Notes under the pieces: model-generated
Told to the model about the DNA's origin: nothing
The model's input: only the letters and a program-made list of their open reading frames with translations
The model's database searches: none
Translations under genes and position numbers: made by a program
NCBI GenBank assembly: GCA_045132055.1
Contig: JBGURP010000033.1
Location: 310,001-374,000 of the forward strand
DNA from: F23-D06 sp045132055
Lineage (GTDB): Bacteria; Bacteroidota; Bacteroidia; Bacteroidales; WCHB1-69
Reading direction: 5' to 3'
DNA length: 64,000 bases
Shown: in pieces, positions 51,434-59,945 of the stretch
Position numbering within the stretch: the stretch's first letter is position 1
Layout: each line of letters opens with the position of its first letter

Positions 51434-51599
51434 TGTCTGTGGATTGTTTGGGTACAGTATTCGCCACAATCTGTGGCAGGTTGTTGACTTCGGTGTAGCT
51501 GTTCCCGATGAACAAGACCCGTTTGGAATCTTGGGCAAAAACGTTTCCAGCTAAGAGAAACAGGGCTATGATGACGGTAAATATGGGAATTTGACGCAA
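51357..51599 (-). pseudogene. 5' remnant of an SGNH-hydrolase gene overlapping the cytochrome-biogenesis start
   Basis: From a TTG at 51599 this frame reads a good signal peptide (LRQIPIFTVIIALFLLAGNVFAQ, shown here as the region 51531-51599) and then the SGNH block I, RVLFIGNSYTEVNNLPQIV, as in DUF4886-type hydrolases. After about 45 residues the similarity stops and the frame runs into the next gene, ending at 51357. The rest of the hydrolase is missing. A TATCTTTG box at 51619-51626 precedes it. It may now act as a leader for the downstream gene. Confidence 0.65.
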
Positions 51600-51618
51600 A
51601 AATTTTATTATTTGTCTG

Positions 51619-51626
51619 CAAAGATA
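51619..51626 (-). promoter_or_regulatory. Minus-7 box (TATCTTTG)
   Basis: Minus-strand TAnnTTTG match before the SGNH remnant; it probably drives the cytochrome-biogenesis gene. Confidence 0.55.
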
Positions 51627-51726
51627 GTAAAAATGCGGAAGATATTGCACTTCGGCGCATGCGACACCTACGCCGCGAGGGCCATACGTTATATCGCCAC
51701 GCCCCATACCGCTTCAGCTCCGCTTG

Positions 51727-52076
51727 CTAATTATTACCAACCACGGGTATGCCAAGCTGTTTGCATATTTTCTTGGCCAAGATGTCATCTATTTCGTTGT
51801 GCATGGGAAAGATCGTTTTTGCACCTGTTTCCGTGTTTGGGAATTGAGCATGACTTCCCTTCTGCCTACCTGTCGGCAGGCAATTATGCGTCCGCATCTC
51901 CTTCCGCATTTGTAGCATTTTTTCTTTCAGTTCCGCTATCTCATCGTTGTTTTCGCGCTTAACCGAATGCTTGAATTTGAACATGGCGAGGTCCGGTCCG
52001 CGACATCGGAATCCAGAATCACCTGCTGGTTCCGGAGGGTGATTATCTTGTTTTCAACTTCAATAATGTTTGTCAT
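51727..52076 (-). pseudogene. ORF6N-domain protein remnant carrying a palindrome insertion
   Basis: From the ATG at 52076 the frame gives EVENKIITLRNQQVILDSDVA, the opening of the ORF6N domain found in phage and mobile-element proteins. It then breaks near a GGACCGGACC duplication (about 51989-51998). A second frame continues to 51727 with a helical stretch (NNDEIAELKEKMLQMRKEM) that fits the C-terminal coiled coil of such proteins. The middle of the domain is deleted. The second part contains LPTGRQ, encoded by a palindrome at 51863-51882. Confidence 0.6.
51863..51882. repeat. Palindrome encoding LPTGRQ
   Basis: TGCCTACC...GGCAGGCA inverted repeat (one A-C mismatch) inside the ORF6N remnant. 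It belongs to a palindrome type I recall as frequent in Bacteroidota genomes and unlike the GAGACGC family. Confidence 0.65.
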
Positions 52077-52146
52077 GATGAAAAATATTTGTGGGGTTAA
52101 TAACGTGGTAATGTTCTTTAAGTACCGGCGAATAAGTGAATGCAAG

Positions 52147-52177
52147 AAACAGTAGGCAGTATTCCAGCCTACTGTTT
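52147..52177 (-). terminator. Hairpin after the cysteine-rich lipoprotein gene
   Basis: AAACAGTAGGC pairs perfectly with GCCTACTGTTT around a 9-base loop. The T-tract is weak, so termination is likely but not certain. Confidence 0.65.
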
Positions 52178-52190
52178 CGACGGTTTCGGG

Positions 52191-52751
52191 TTACCAGTTC
52201 TGCATGTATTTTTTGCAAAGCTTCACGCACGCGAGCACACAGGGCACGTACAGCTCCATGGTGGCCATGCAGGAGAGCGAGCAAACGAACCAGCAGTCGG
52301 TGTTGTCCAACTTGCTCATGTCAATGGCGCTGCGGCCTTGCAGGGAGTCCACCACGTTGCCTATGCGGGGCAAGGCGCTGGTGGCGCATTCAGAACAGGG
52401 TGACTCGCTGTATTGCAATGAAATGCCAGGGCGGTCAGATTCAATGTCTTGCTGTGCTTTAAGCAGCACCTCCTTGAAATGCTCGAAATAGTCAGCGTCA
52501 AGGCTTGTGAGCCGTTGGAACTCCGCGAAGTCGTTGTGTTGGCACGCCGCTAAGAACTTCTGCGGGTGCTTCTGATACGCCGCGTCGCACGCCGACCAAA
52601 ATTCGGCAGATAATTGTTCCGCCTCTTGATAGTATGAAGCGAATTCCACATTTGTTTTTTCGGTTTTTTCTTTGTCGCAAGATGCAACCATGAAGCTGAT
52701 AACAGCTATTAACAGGAGAGTGCCTGTTGCACTTAATAAAATCTTTTTCAT
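52191..52751 (-). CDS. Cysteine-rich lipoprotein with twin CX3CX3C motif
   Basis: This 186-residue lipoprotein has a lipobox (FMVASC) and ten further cysteines. The last 40 residues hold a symmetrical motif, CWFVCSLSC then CVLACVKLC, that is two CX3CX3C groups nine residues apart, which suggests a helical hairpin held by disulfides or binding metal. I do not recognise a family. The gene lies 54 bases downstream of a thioredoxin-fold gene on the same strand, which could handle its cysteines; that is inference. The ATG at 52751 starts the signal peptide. Confidence 0.72.
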   Translation of the reverse strand: MKKILLSATGTLLLIAVISFMVASCDKEKTEKTNVEFASYYQEAEQLSAEFWSACDAAYQKHPQKFLAACQHNDFAEFQRLTSLDADYFEHFKEVLLKAQQDIESDRPGISLQYSESPCSECATSALPRIGNVVDSLQGRSAIDMSKLDNTDCWFVCSLSCMATMELYVPCVLACVKLCKKYMQNW

Positions 52752-52805
52752 TGGTTTGTTTGTTTTAATGATTAAAAAATGTTTTTGGTTTTGTGGATGA
52801 TGCAT

Positions 52806-54203
52806 CTAATCCAGCCTCAGTTGTTTGATGTAATCTTCTATTTCGTTGTATAATAAGTCTTTACGAATTACTTTCTTGTCTTTGTCCAGCAGGAACATGT
52901 AGGGGATGGTGCGGGTGTCGTAGAGTTGGTTGTCCTCTATGGATTGGTCGAAGTTCCAGCCGTGCAGATAACTCGGGTTGGCTTCGGGGGACTTCAGGTA
53001 GTTGGCCCATACTTGGGCGTCGTCCTCAAAATACACTGTGAGTACTGTGAGGTTCTTTTTGGCGATGGCAGAGTTGAGAGCAGGGTAGTTGGCCATCTTT
53101 CCGCGCACTTCGCGACAGGTCGGGCAGGTGGGATGCTGCAGGTAAAGCAGCATGTAATCGCATTGGATGTCATATAGGGAGGTGGTGTCGCCATTGCCCA
53201 TCACGATGCGGAAGTTGGGCACTTGGTCGCCCTCAAGGTTCTTGTTGATCATACCCAGTTCACGGCTGCATCTCCGCTGGCGGTTTTCGTCCAAGTTGGG
53301 GTAGGTGAGGATGTTCTGCAACATCTTGATGTAGGTGTGTTCCACTTTGTAGGGTGAGATGTTGCTGCCCAGAATCTTCTCCACCTTGTCGTAAAACAGG
53401 TACAGCGACTGTTCGTTGACGCGGGCGGCGTTCAGCGCAGCCACCACAAAGGTGTCTAGGTCTTTGCGGTCAAGCTGATAGATGATGTTGCAAAAGTCCT
53501 TGATTTTGTCATCTCCAATGGGCGTGAGAAAGATGCGCGGGTCGTTCCAGGGGAAGTGGTCGAAATAGTGCTCCACTATGTACTTCTGGTAGAGATCGCG
53601 GTTCTGATAATACTCTTGCGGCATCTCGGGAATGGATCTGGCCAGTTCCACGATGGAGCTTAACAGCAATCCGCTGTTCTCTTTGCATACGGCAATCTGG
53701 TAGTCATCCTGCGCCTTGTTGATGCGTCTGGCCTTGGCGGTCAGTGAGTCGGCAAGTACACGCAACATGTACTGCGGCATGCTTGCCTGAGCAGTGGCAA
53801 ACTCCTGGTCCAGCGCGCTGAGTTGGCGTCGGAAACTTTGGATGTGGGAGATGTACTCCACGTTGTGCGTGTTTTCCACACTGTTTTGGTAAATGACGGT
53901 GTCCTCGCTGATGATGACCGAAAATTTCTGGTTCTTGTTGTTGGAAATCAGAAAAGATCCGACCTTGGTGGTGTCGCCGATAATCCAATAGAATCCGGGT
54001 TGCAGCGACTGCTTTTCTTTGAATGTCACTTCTGTACTGTAAGGTTGTGTGAAGGAGACAATCTGCTTTTTGTCAGGATTGAAAGATTCAATTCTGACGG
54101 AGTCATATTGTGCAGATGAGATTTTAACCTTTATCTCCATCTGGGCTTGAGTAGAAATTATGCCTGCAATAATCAGAAGGAGTGACAGTAGCGTTTTTTT
54201 CAT
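52806..54203 (-). CDS. Exported thioredoxin-fold protein (DUF5106-like) with CPTC site
   Basis: This 465-residue protein has a signal peptide (GIISTQAQ, about residue 20), a DUF4369-like N-terminal sandwich, a helical middle resembling DUF5106 (EMPQEYYQNRDLYQKYIVEHYFDHFPWNDPRIFLTP) and a C-terminal thioredoxin domain with HPTCPTCREVRG as active site. It likely acts as a periplasmic thiol-disulfide oxidoreductase. Its downstream neighbour is the cysteine-rich lipoprotein. No TAnnTTTG box was found in the 20-base gap before it. Confidence 0.8.
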   Translation of the reverse strand: MKKTLLSLLLIIAGIISTQAQMEIKVKISSAQYDSVRIESFNPDKKQIVSFTQPYSTEVTFKEKQSLQPGFYWIIGDTTKVGSFLISNNKNQKFSVIISEDTVIYQNSVENTHNVEYISHIQSFRRQLSALDQEFATAQASMPQYMLRVLADSLTAKARRINKAQDDYQIAVCKENSGLLLSSIVELARSIPEMPQEYYQNRDLYQKYIVEHYFDHFPWNDPRIFLTPIGDDKIKDFCNIIYQLDRKDLDTFVVAALNAARVNEQSLYLFYDKVEKILGSNISPYKVEHTYIKMLQNILTYPNLDENRQRRCSRELGMINKNLEGDQVPNFRIVMGNGDTTSLYDIQCDYMLLYLQHPTCPTCREVRGKMANYPALNSAIAKKNLTVLTVYFEDDAQVWANYLKSPEANPSYLHGWNFDQSIEDNQLYDTRTIPYMFLLDKDKKVIRKDLLYNEIEDYIKQLRLD

Positions 54204-54223
54204 TGTTCTGTTGGATTGATAAA

Positions 54224-55813
54224 TTAATCAGATTCTTTTGGCTCGGAAATGTTTAATTTTTGGTATGCGGCCGAGAAATACTGTGGCAGATCGGAGGCGA
54301 TGAGCGTGCGTGGCGAGTGATCGCGCGCGTACAAGTCGCCGGCAAGTCCGTGAACAAAGACGCCGAGCAGGGCGCTTTCAACGGGCGAATATCCTTGGGC
54401 CATGAGGGACAGGAGCAATCCGGTGAGCACGTCGCCGCTGCCGGCGGTGGCCATGCCCGCGTTGCCAGTGGTGTTGACAAACTGCTTGCCATCAGGCAGT
54501 GAGATGACGGTGTGGCAGCCCTTCAAGATAAGGATGATGCCGTATCTTTGGGCAAACTGTTGGGCTTTTTCCAATCGGTCGAAGTCGTCCGAACTGGGTC
54601 CTGCCAGCCGCTCGAATTCTTTCCAATGGGGCGTGAGGATGCTGTATGGGGGCAGATAGGCCAGCCAGGTCTTGTTCTCCGACAGGATGTTCAGTGCATC
54701 GGCATCGAAAATGACAGGCGCGTGGATTTCGTCAAGTAGGTTTTTGAGCACGTTGACCGTCTGTCGGTGCATGCCGATACCGGGGCCTATGGCGATGGCG
54801 TTGATGTCCTTTTGCAGCGTGGACCAGTCGAGCTCGCTGATGTGGCTGTCGTCGGTATCAATGTTCAGGATGGCCTCCGGCAGTCTGGCGGGGAGGTGGC
54901 GCGCGGCCAGCGATGCGGTGTGCACGGTGACTTTCCCTGCTCCGCCGCGGAGTGTGGCGGTGGCGGCGAGGATGGCGGCGCCGGGCATGGCCGGGCTGCC
55001 TGCGATGAGCAGCCCGTGACCAAATGTGCCTTTGTGGGCGTATGGCTGCAAGGGTCTCAGGATTTCGGCAATGGATGCCGTGGTGAGAAACTCACGTTGC
55101 CAGTCCAAATCTGGCGGTGGGTACATCCCGATGTCCATGAGCTGCATTTCGCCACAAAACGGATAGGCTTCGGGCAGGAAATAGGCCATCTTGGGATACT
55201 GGATGCTGAGGGTCAGGTCTGCCATGACTACTGCAGAATCTGCTGGTGTGTGCATGTCGGACCACAATCCGGAAGGCGTGTCGATGGCAATCACCATAGC
55301 CTTCGAATCGTTGATGACCTTTATCGCTTCGGCGCAAATTCCCTCTATCGGTCGGCTCAGGCCTATTCCGAAGATGGCATCGATGATGAGTGTGTCAGCA
55401 TGCGGAGTGTCCGTGCCTTTAGGATCGAAAATGGTCAGCGTTGCGTGGAAGTGTTGGCTCGTAATCTCTTGCCAGCGGTTGAGGTTGGCGTCCATCTCGG
55501 GCGTGTGGCGGGCGTTGTCGCCTTGGCATAGCACGACCTGAATGGGAATGTCTTTGTTCAGACGCTCCGACAAGATGCGGGCGATCACCAAGCCATCGCC
55601 GCCGTTGTTTCCCGTACCGCAGAAAATACGGATGTCGGAGAACGGCTTGTGCTTCATGAGCTCGGCGATTGCTTCGGCGCACTTCACACCAGCACGTTCC
55701 ATCAATTGTAAGGATGGGATGGGTTCGTGCTCCATGGTATATTGCTCGCAGGCGCGCGTCTGCGCTACGGTCAAGATACATGGCGGGGCTTGTGGTGAAG
55801 TGGCGTTGTGCAT
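54224..55813 (-). CDS. nnr: Bifunctional NAD(P)H-hydrate epimerase/dehydratase
   Basis: This 529-residue fused enzyme repairs hydrated NADH and NADPH. The N-terminal epimerase contains FCGTGNNGGDGLVIAR and IDAIFGIGLSRPI. The C-terminal ADP-dependent dehydratase contains GTFGHGLLIAGSPAMPGAA, AIGPGIG, LTPHWKEFERL and NTTGNAGMATAGSGDVLTG. The ATG at 55813 lies 22 bases after a TATTTTTG box; longer in-frame readings run through radC in the wrong frame. Confidence 0.93.
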   Translation of the reverse strand: MHNATSPQAPPCILTVAQTRACEQYTMEHEPIPSLQLMERAGVKCAEAIAELMKHKPFSDIRIFCGTGNNGGDGLVIARILSERLNKDIPIQVVLCQGDNARHTPEMDANLNRWQEITSQHFHATLTIFDPKGTDTPHADTLIIDAIFGIGLSRPIEGICAEAIKVINDSKAMVIAIDTPSGLWSDMHTPADSAVVMADLTLSIQYPKMAYFLPEAYPFCGEMQLMDIGMYPPPDLDWQREFLTTASIAEILRPLQPYAHKGTFGHGLLIAGSPAMPGAAILAATATLRGGAGKVTVHTASLAARHLPARLPEAILNIDTDDSHISELDWSTLQKDINAIAIGPGIGMHRQTVNVLKNLLDEIHAPVIFDADALNILSENKTWLAYLPPYSILTPHWKEFERLAGPSSDDFDRLEKAQQFAQRYGIILILKGCHTVISLPDGKQFVNTTGNAGMATAGSGDVLTGLLLSLMAQGYSPVESALLGVFVHGLAGDLYARDHSPRTLIASDLPQYFSAAYQKLNISEPKESD

Positions 55814-55835
55814 GGTATGTCTTACTTTGAGGCTG

Positions 55836-55843
55836 CAAAAATA
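55836..55843 (-). promoter_or_regulatory. Minus-7 box (TATTTTTG) for nnr
   Basis: Minus-strand TAnnTTTG match in the 35-base gap after radC. Confidence 0.6.
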
Positions 55844-55848
55844 ACAAT

Positions 55849-56559
55849 TTATAACATTCCTTCTTCGGCGAAGCTGAAGTAAGCGTCCTTGTGCAGGATG
55901 ATGTGGTCGGTGAGATGCAGGTTGAGAAGGTTCGCTGCATCCCGGATCTGTCGTGTGAGAGCCTTGTCCTGTGAGCTGGGGCGTACGGAACCCGAAGGAT
56001 GGTTGTGGCACACAATCAGGTGCGTGGCCTCTAACATGACGGCTTCCTGGACGATGAGGCGGATGTCCACGGCGGTGTTGTGGAGACCTCCTCTTCCCAC
56101 TTGCTCGATTTTGAGTATCTTGGAGGCTTGGTTCAGGAAGATGACCCAGAACTCCTCATGCGTCAGCATGGCTATCTTGTCTTGCATCACCTCAACGACA
56201 TCCGAGGTGAGATGAATATGCTTGGCTTGCGTGACGCGTTCCGACCGCATGCGTTTGCACAGTTCGAAAGCAGCCAGCAGGGTAGTGGCTTTGGCTTGCC
56301 CGATGCCGTTGGTCTCGGTCAGTTGAGGCAATTTCCGTTCGGCCAGGATATTCAGTTGGTTGTCACACGAAGCGAGCAGGCGTTTGGCAACATCCACGGC
56401 ACTTTCCCGGGCCGTGCCTGTGCGCAGCAGAATGGCGATGAGTTCCGCGTTGGACAGTGCCGACGCACCTCGGGCCGCGTATTTCTCGCGGGGACGGTCC
56501 TCTGCACTCCATTGCAGGATAGTCAGTCGTGAATCTTGCGGGTGGTATTCGTGACTCAT
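55849..56559 (-). CDS. radC: RadC family JAB-domain protein
   Basis: This 236-residue protein has an N-terminal helix-hairpin-helix region (LTETNGIGQAKATTLLAAFELCKRM) and a C-terminal JAB/MPN metalloprotease-like domain with HNHPSG and a downstream Asp (SSQDKALT). RadC proteins are widespread and their role in DNA repair is doubtful. The ATG shares one base with the TAA stop of the DUF58 gene (TAATG), so the two are coupled. Confidence 0.92.
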   Translation of the reverse strand: MSHEYHPQDSRLTILQWSAEDRPREKYAARGASALSNAELIAILLRTGTARESAVDVAKRLLASCDNQLNILAERKLPQLTETNGIGQAKATTLLAAFELCKRMRSERVTQAKHIHLTSDVVEVMQDKIAMLTHEEFWVIFLNQASKILKIEQVGRGGLHNTAVDIRLIVQEAVMLEATHLIVCHNHPSGSVRPSSQDKALTRQIRDAANLLNLHLTDHIILHKDAYFSFAEEGML

Positions 56560-57494
56560 TACACCGTATGTTCCCGCTTGAGCAGGTAGGGGAGCAGAAT
56601 CTGGTCGAAGCCTTGGGTGATATCCGCAGGGACCAGATCGATCTGGTATTGTCCGCATTTCACCTTGATTTCATGGAAATAGTTGTGAATAGCAGACTGG
56701 TAGAACTCACGAATGTTATTGGCGTGTACCTTCACTTCGTTGCCGCTCTCCATGTCCACGAAACGGTAAAGCCGGTTTTCGAAGGCAAAGTCGTACTCCA
56801 GACTGCGGTCAAAGGTGTGAAATACCAGCACTTCATGCTTGTTGTGACGCAAGTGCCCCAGGGCCAACATGAGCTCGTCCAAGTCTTTTTGACTCTCGAA
56901 CATGTCGCTGAAGATGATTACGAGTGACCTGCGGTGGATTTGCTCGGCAATTTGATGCAGGGTGTCTGTCACTCTTGAGGTACGGTGCACATCCGTGCCA
57001 ATGGGCTGTAAGATTTTCTCCAACTCACGGTAGATCATCTTATGGTGCGCATCCCCGCCACGAGCGTGCGTGTGCAGGTCCAACTTGTCGGAGAAAACGC
57101 TCAATCCCACTGCATCTCGCTGGCTTTTGAAAATCTGCATCAGGACAGCGGCCGCATATACGGAGAAGAAAATCTTGTTAGGGGCGGCCAAGGAATATTT
57201 GTCCCGAATCGGGAAATACATGGACGATGAGTTGTCGATAATGAGATGGCAGCGGAGATTGGTCTCCTCTTCGTACTGCTTCACAAAGAGCTTGTCGGTC
57301 CGGGCATATAGTTTCCAGTCGATGTGGCGGATGGGCTCTCCCGTGTTGTACTGGCGATGCTCTGCAAACTCCACGGAGAAGCCGTGCATCGGACTCTTGT
57401 GCAATCCGGTAATGAAACCCTGAACCACCTGCTTGGCTACAAACTCAATGTGGTCGTACTGCGTTACCTTGGTGAGGTCTATCGTATATGCCAT
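56559..57494 (-). CDS. DUF58 domain protein with VWA-like fold
   Basis: This 311-residue cytoplasmic protein has the DUF58 hallmark IRHIDWKLYARTDKLFVKQYEEE (about residues 55-77) and a von Willebrand A-like fold with a MIDAS-type DNSSSM. DUF58 proteins usually work with MoxR ATPases in envelope or stress processes; no MoxR gene is adjacent. The BatA-like protein at 34419-36473 belongs to the same functional world but lies 20 kb away. The ATG at 57494 is downstream of a TACTTTTG box. Confidence 0.87.
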   Translation of the reverse strand: MAYTIDLTKVTQYDHIEFVAKQVVQGFITGLHKSPMHGFSVEFAEHRQYNTGEPIRHIDWKLYARTDKLFVKQYEEETNLRCHLIIDNSSSMYFPIRDKYSLAAPNKIFFSVYAAAVLMQIFKSQRDAVGLSVFSDKLDLHTHARGGDAHHKMIYRELEKILQPIGTDVHRTSRVTDTLHQIAEQIHRRSLVIIFSDMFESQKDLDELMLALGHLRHNKHEVLVFHTFDRSLEYDFAFENRLYRFVDMESGNEVKVHANNIREFYQSAIHNYFHEIKVKCGQYQIDLVPADITQGFDQILLPYLLKREHTV

Positions 57495-57517
57495 ATCATC
57501 ACTTCTTAAAGGGTGCG

Positions 57518-57525
57518 CAAAAGTA
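57518..57525 (-). promoter_or_regulatory. Minus-7 box (TACTTTTG) for DUF58-radC
   Basis: Minus-strand TAnnTTTG match 23 bases before the DUF58 start. Confidence 0.6.
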
Positions 57526-57557
57526 TGATTTTTATGCGTGCGCTCCATAGCACCCGC

Positions 57558-59207
57558 TCATTTTACGGTGAATCTGTCCAGTGCCTCCTGAAATGCCGTA
57601 CTGAAGCGGTAAGAATACGGATCGTCGTCAAAAAGCTGGTCGTTGGAGAATAAAATGGGAGCCTTGCCCTTTTCGTAGAATAAAACAGCCGGATAGCGGC
57701 TAACCCTATCGGAAATGTAGCATGGATATCGGGTAGTCCTGTCCGTGTCCAGATAGTAGAAGTCGTATGGACGCCTTACGTACTGTCTGACATCTTTGTT
57801 TAATTCACGTTCCTGCAAAGCCCCCGGAATAAAAGCATGTAGAATGTCCAAATGAACCTGTTCGGGGTCCAGATTGTCCATGGTCTGCAAAAGATAATGG
57901 GCGCAGGCTGAACACTCCAGATTGTTGTGGAGGATGACTACGTGCTTGCCAGCGGGCAGCTGATCGAGCGAGGTCAGCTCGTGACGGTTGTTGTAGAAGA
58001 ATGCTTCAGAGGCAATCCCCTTGTTTTTGAAACGCATGATCCTGATTTTGATGATTGGGTCGTGCTGCCTGAAGTATTCTTCCTTGAGAAGATGGTATTC
58101 TTCAGCCGTCAGATCCTGCCATGACAAGTCGCAGTCAGCGGTGATCTCAACCAATCTGTCATTCCAGCCTGTCTGAACAAGAGCCTCCAAGGGCTCCAGT
58201 ATGTTGAAAGGGAATCTTCTTTCTGTAAATTTGTAGTCCTTCGGACATTTGCGAGCGTAGAGGCTGGACTCGCCGATAGAATCTGCAATGGCAAACATGG
58301 TGGCTGACTTTTGGGAACAGGTGTCGTATTGGGTGTAGAAGATTAAGTATCGTCCGTCAATGGGAAATGCCATCTTGAGATATGAGTAATTGAAAATCCG
58401 GTCTTGGGTGGCGTAAATACGTTCCACACCGTATGGTACACTCAGACTTTTCCGGATGTATTCGTCCTCGAAGGGATGCCAGCAAGGGAGATTCAGCAGG
58501 ATGTCCTTCACCCAGGTGCCGTCAAGATGGTATTGGCTCAGAATCGGGTACTTTGTGCTTAAAAAGTAAAGATTGTTTTCATTGTGAAAAAGATAGCGGT
58601 TAGGACCAGCCTGTACCACATGTGGGGCTTCGTAAGACAATTCCCTCACTAATATCTCTTCCTTGGTTTTCGGGTTATAGCGGAACCATTTGTAGCCGGT
58701 ATCATGATCTTCCTCCAAATAATAGATGAATCCTTGATGCAGATATACGGATTTCACGTTAGGATGGTCGATTATGGTGTCGGGCTCAAATTCCAGTGAC
58801 GACAATCTATGATACAGGATGATATGATTTTGCACACTTATCACGCACTGGTCTCCATTGAAACTGAAATCGTTGATCCAATAGTTGCAGATCATCCACT
58901 CTTTTTTTCTGAGGCTGGGTGGCAAGGGCAAATCAAATTCGAATGAGATGAGATCAGTGAGTGAAAAGGCGTAAATATGAGCCGCATAATCGTTCCCGGC
59001 ATGCTGAAACGCTTTCTGTTCTGTAAAGTAAATAATGTTGTCATGGATGCAATATTGCAAATGCGACAGGTCAGACGGCAGGGAAGAGTAGGATAGGACC
59101 ACGGACGTGTCTAACTCAAAAACCTCACCTATCCAGGTCTGGCTTTGGATCGTATTTGCTGCTGACATCCAGGCTATTATGCCGATTACGATTATGCGTG
59201 TTCTCAT
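57558..59207 (-). CDS. Exported beta-propeller-like protein with C-terminal thioredoxin-like domain
   Basis: This 549-residue protein has a signal peptide (about residues 1-23), a region of about 330 residues of repeated beta strands with aromatic-Asp turns (such as DFSFNGDQCVISVQNHIILYH and NNLYFLSTKYPILSQYHLDG) that looks like a beta-propeller, and a C-terminal part with HVVILHNNLECSACAHYLL. There the CSAC resembles a redox CxxC, followed by thioredoxin-like strands (YDFYYLDTDRT, YPAVLFYEKG). I know no named family with exactly this pairing. It lies 29 bases after the 59237 gene on the same strand. Confidence 0.65.
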   Translation of the reverse strand: MRTRIIVIGIIAWMSAANTIQSQTWIGEVFELDTSVVLSYSSLPSDLSHLQYCIHDNIIYFTEQKAFQHAGNDYAAHIYAFSLTDLISFEFDLPLPPSLRKKEWMICNYWINDFSFNGDQCVISVQNHIILYHRLSSLEFEPDTIIDHPNVKSVYLHQGFIYYLEEDHDTGYKWFRYNPKTKEEILVRELSYEAPHVVQAGPNRYLFHNENNLYFLSTKYPILSQYHLDGTWVKDILLNLPCWHPFEDEYIRKSLSVPYGVERIYATQDRIFNYSYLKMAFPIDGRYLIFYTQYDTCSQKSATMFAIADSIGESSLYARKCPKDYKFTERRFPFNILEPLEALVQTGWNDRLVEITADCDLSWQDLTAEEYHLLKEEYFRQHDPIIKIRIMRFKNKGIASEAFFYNNRHELTSLDQLPAGKHVVILHNNLECSACAHYLLQTMDNLDPEQVHLDILHAFIPGALQERELNKDVRQYVRRPYDFYYLDTDRTTRYPCYISDRVSRYPAVLFYEKGKAPILFSNDQLFDDDPYSYRFSTAFQEALDRFTVK

Positions 59208-59236
59208 ATTCTAATGTGATTTAGGGTGTTGTGGCT

Positions 59237-59734
59237 TTAAATTCTGTGGCCCAGGATGTCGGATTGTGAAATGTAGATTTTGAGATATCCCTCGCCACGG
59301 GTATTGTATTTCCATGCTCCTTGGATAAAGTAGGTGTCCATGCCACCGCGCGTGCTGTTCCTGACCGCTATCTTCTTGCAAGTGGAACCCTGCAGAGTGC
59401 CTCGCTGTCCGTTCTCCTCGCTCTTGGCGATGATTTCATTGATGGCATCGGTGATCATTCCGCCCAGATCAATGTTGTTTGGATGGACTGGATAGTTGGT
59501 GTGTAAAATGGTTTGTCTCGGTACACGACAGGAACTGAAGCCTGCGCCAGAGCACTCCAGCATGGCTGGTTGGATTCCGTCTTCAGACGGAACGTACATG
59601 ATGTCGTTGTAAAGATTCAACCATGCCCAGTACCCGCCATTGCTCTTGTGGACGATGACAATTGGTTGATCTCCTTCAGCATAAAGGCTGACGCCCATTA
59701 AACATACACTTAAAATCAATAATAGTTTTTTCAT
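59237..59734 (-). CDS. Exported protein of unknown function with three cysteines
   Basis: This 165-residue protein has a signal peptide (VSLYAEG, about residue 19). The mature part contains three cysteines (LECSGAGFSSCRVPRQ and GSTCKKIAVR), is rich in Gly and Asn, and shows no motif I recognise. It is the first gene of a two-gene unit with the propeller/thioredoxin-like protein, so its cysteines may be a redox substrate of that protein; this is inference. A promoter lies about 200 bases upstream, leaving a long leader. Confidence 0.65.
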   Translation of the reverse strand: MKKLLLILSVCLMGVSLYAEGDQPIVIVHKSNGGYWAWLNLYNDIMYVPSEDGIQPAMLECSGAGFSSCRVPRQTILHTNYPVHPNNIDLGGMITDAINEIIAKSEENGQRGTLQGSTCKKIAVRNSTRGGMDTYFIQGAWKYNTRGEGYLKIYISQSDILGHRI

Positions 59735-59937
59735 AGTCTTTTGTTTTTTAGATTAATATTTTGTTTGATTTCTCCACTTTCGCAGGAGAGGCAGTGCCCA
59801 TGCGCGGTCAAGGCTGAAGATTGTCTAGTCTTAACAGGTTGATTGTTTCTGTCGGCTTGCTCTTTTTTTATTGCTGTTGTTTTACCTGTTTCAAAACCTC
59901 GTTGGGGTAGCCGGCCCCATCGTGTTTTTTGACAGCA

Positions 59938-59945
59938 CAAAAATA
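59938..59945 (-). promoter_or_regulatory. Minus-7 box (TATTTTTG) with upstream TTG
   Basis: Minus-strand TTG-N21-TATTTTTG; it implies a leader of nearly 200 bases for the 59237 gene. Confidence 0.6.

Noticed and set aside
51591..51962. A 123-codon plus-strand frame in the remnant region
   Set aside because: It runs antisense to both remnants, has no recognisable domain and no promoter box, and its composition looks random.
59735..59937. A riboswitch in the long leader of the 59237 gene
   Set aside because: I could not fit any known riboswitch core, and no strong terminator or anti-terminator pair is visible.
59731..59940. A 69-codon minus-strand frame in the leader of the 59237 gene
   Set aside because: It has no ATG, and its only start is a TTG formed by the promoter box itself. 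The sequence between promoter and gene is better read as an untranslated leader.
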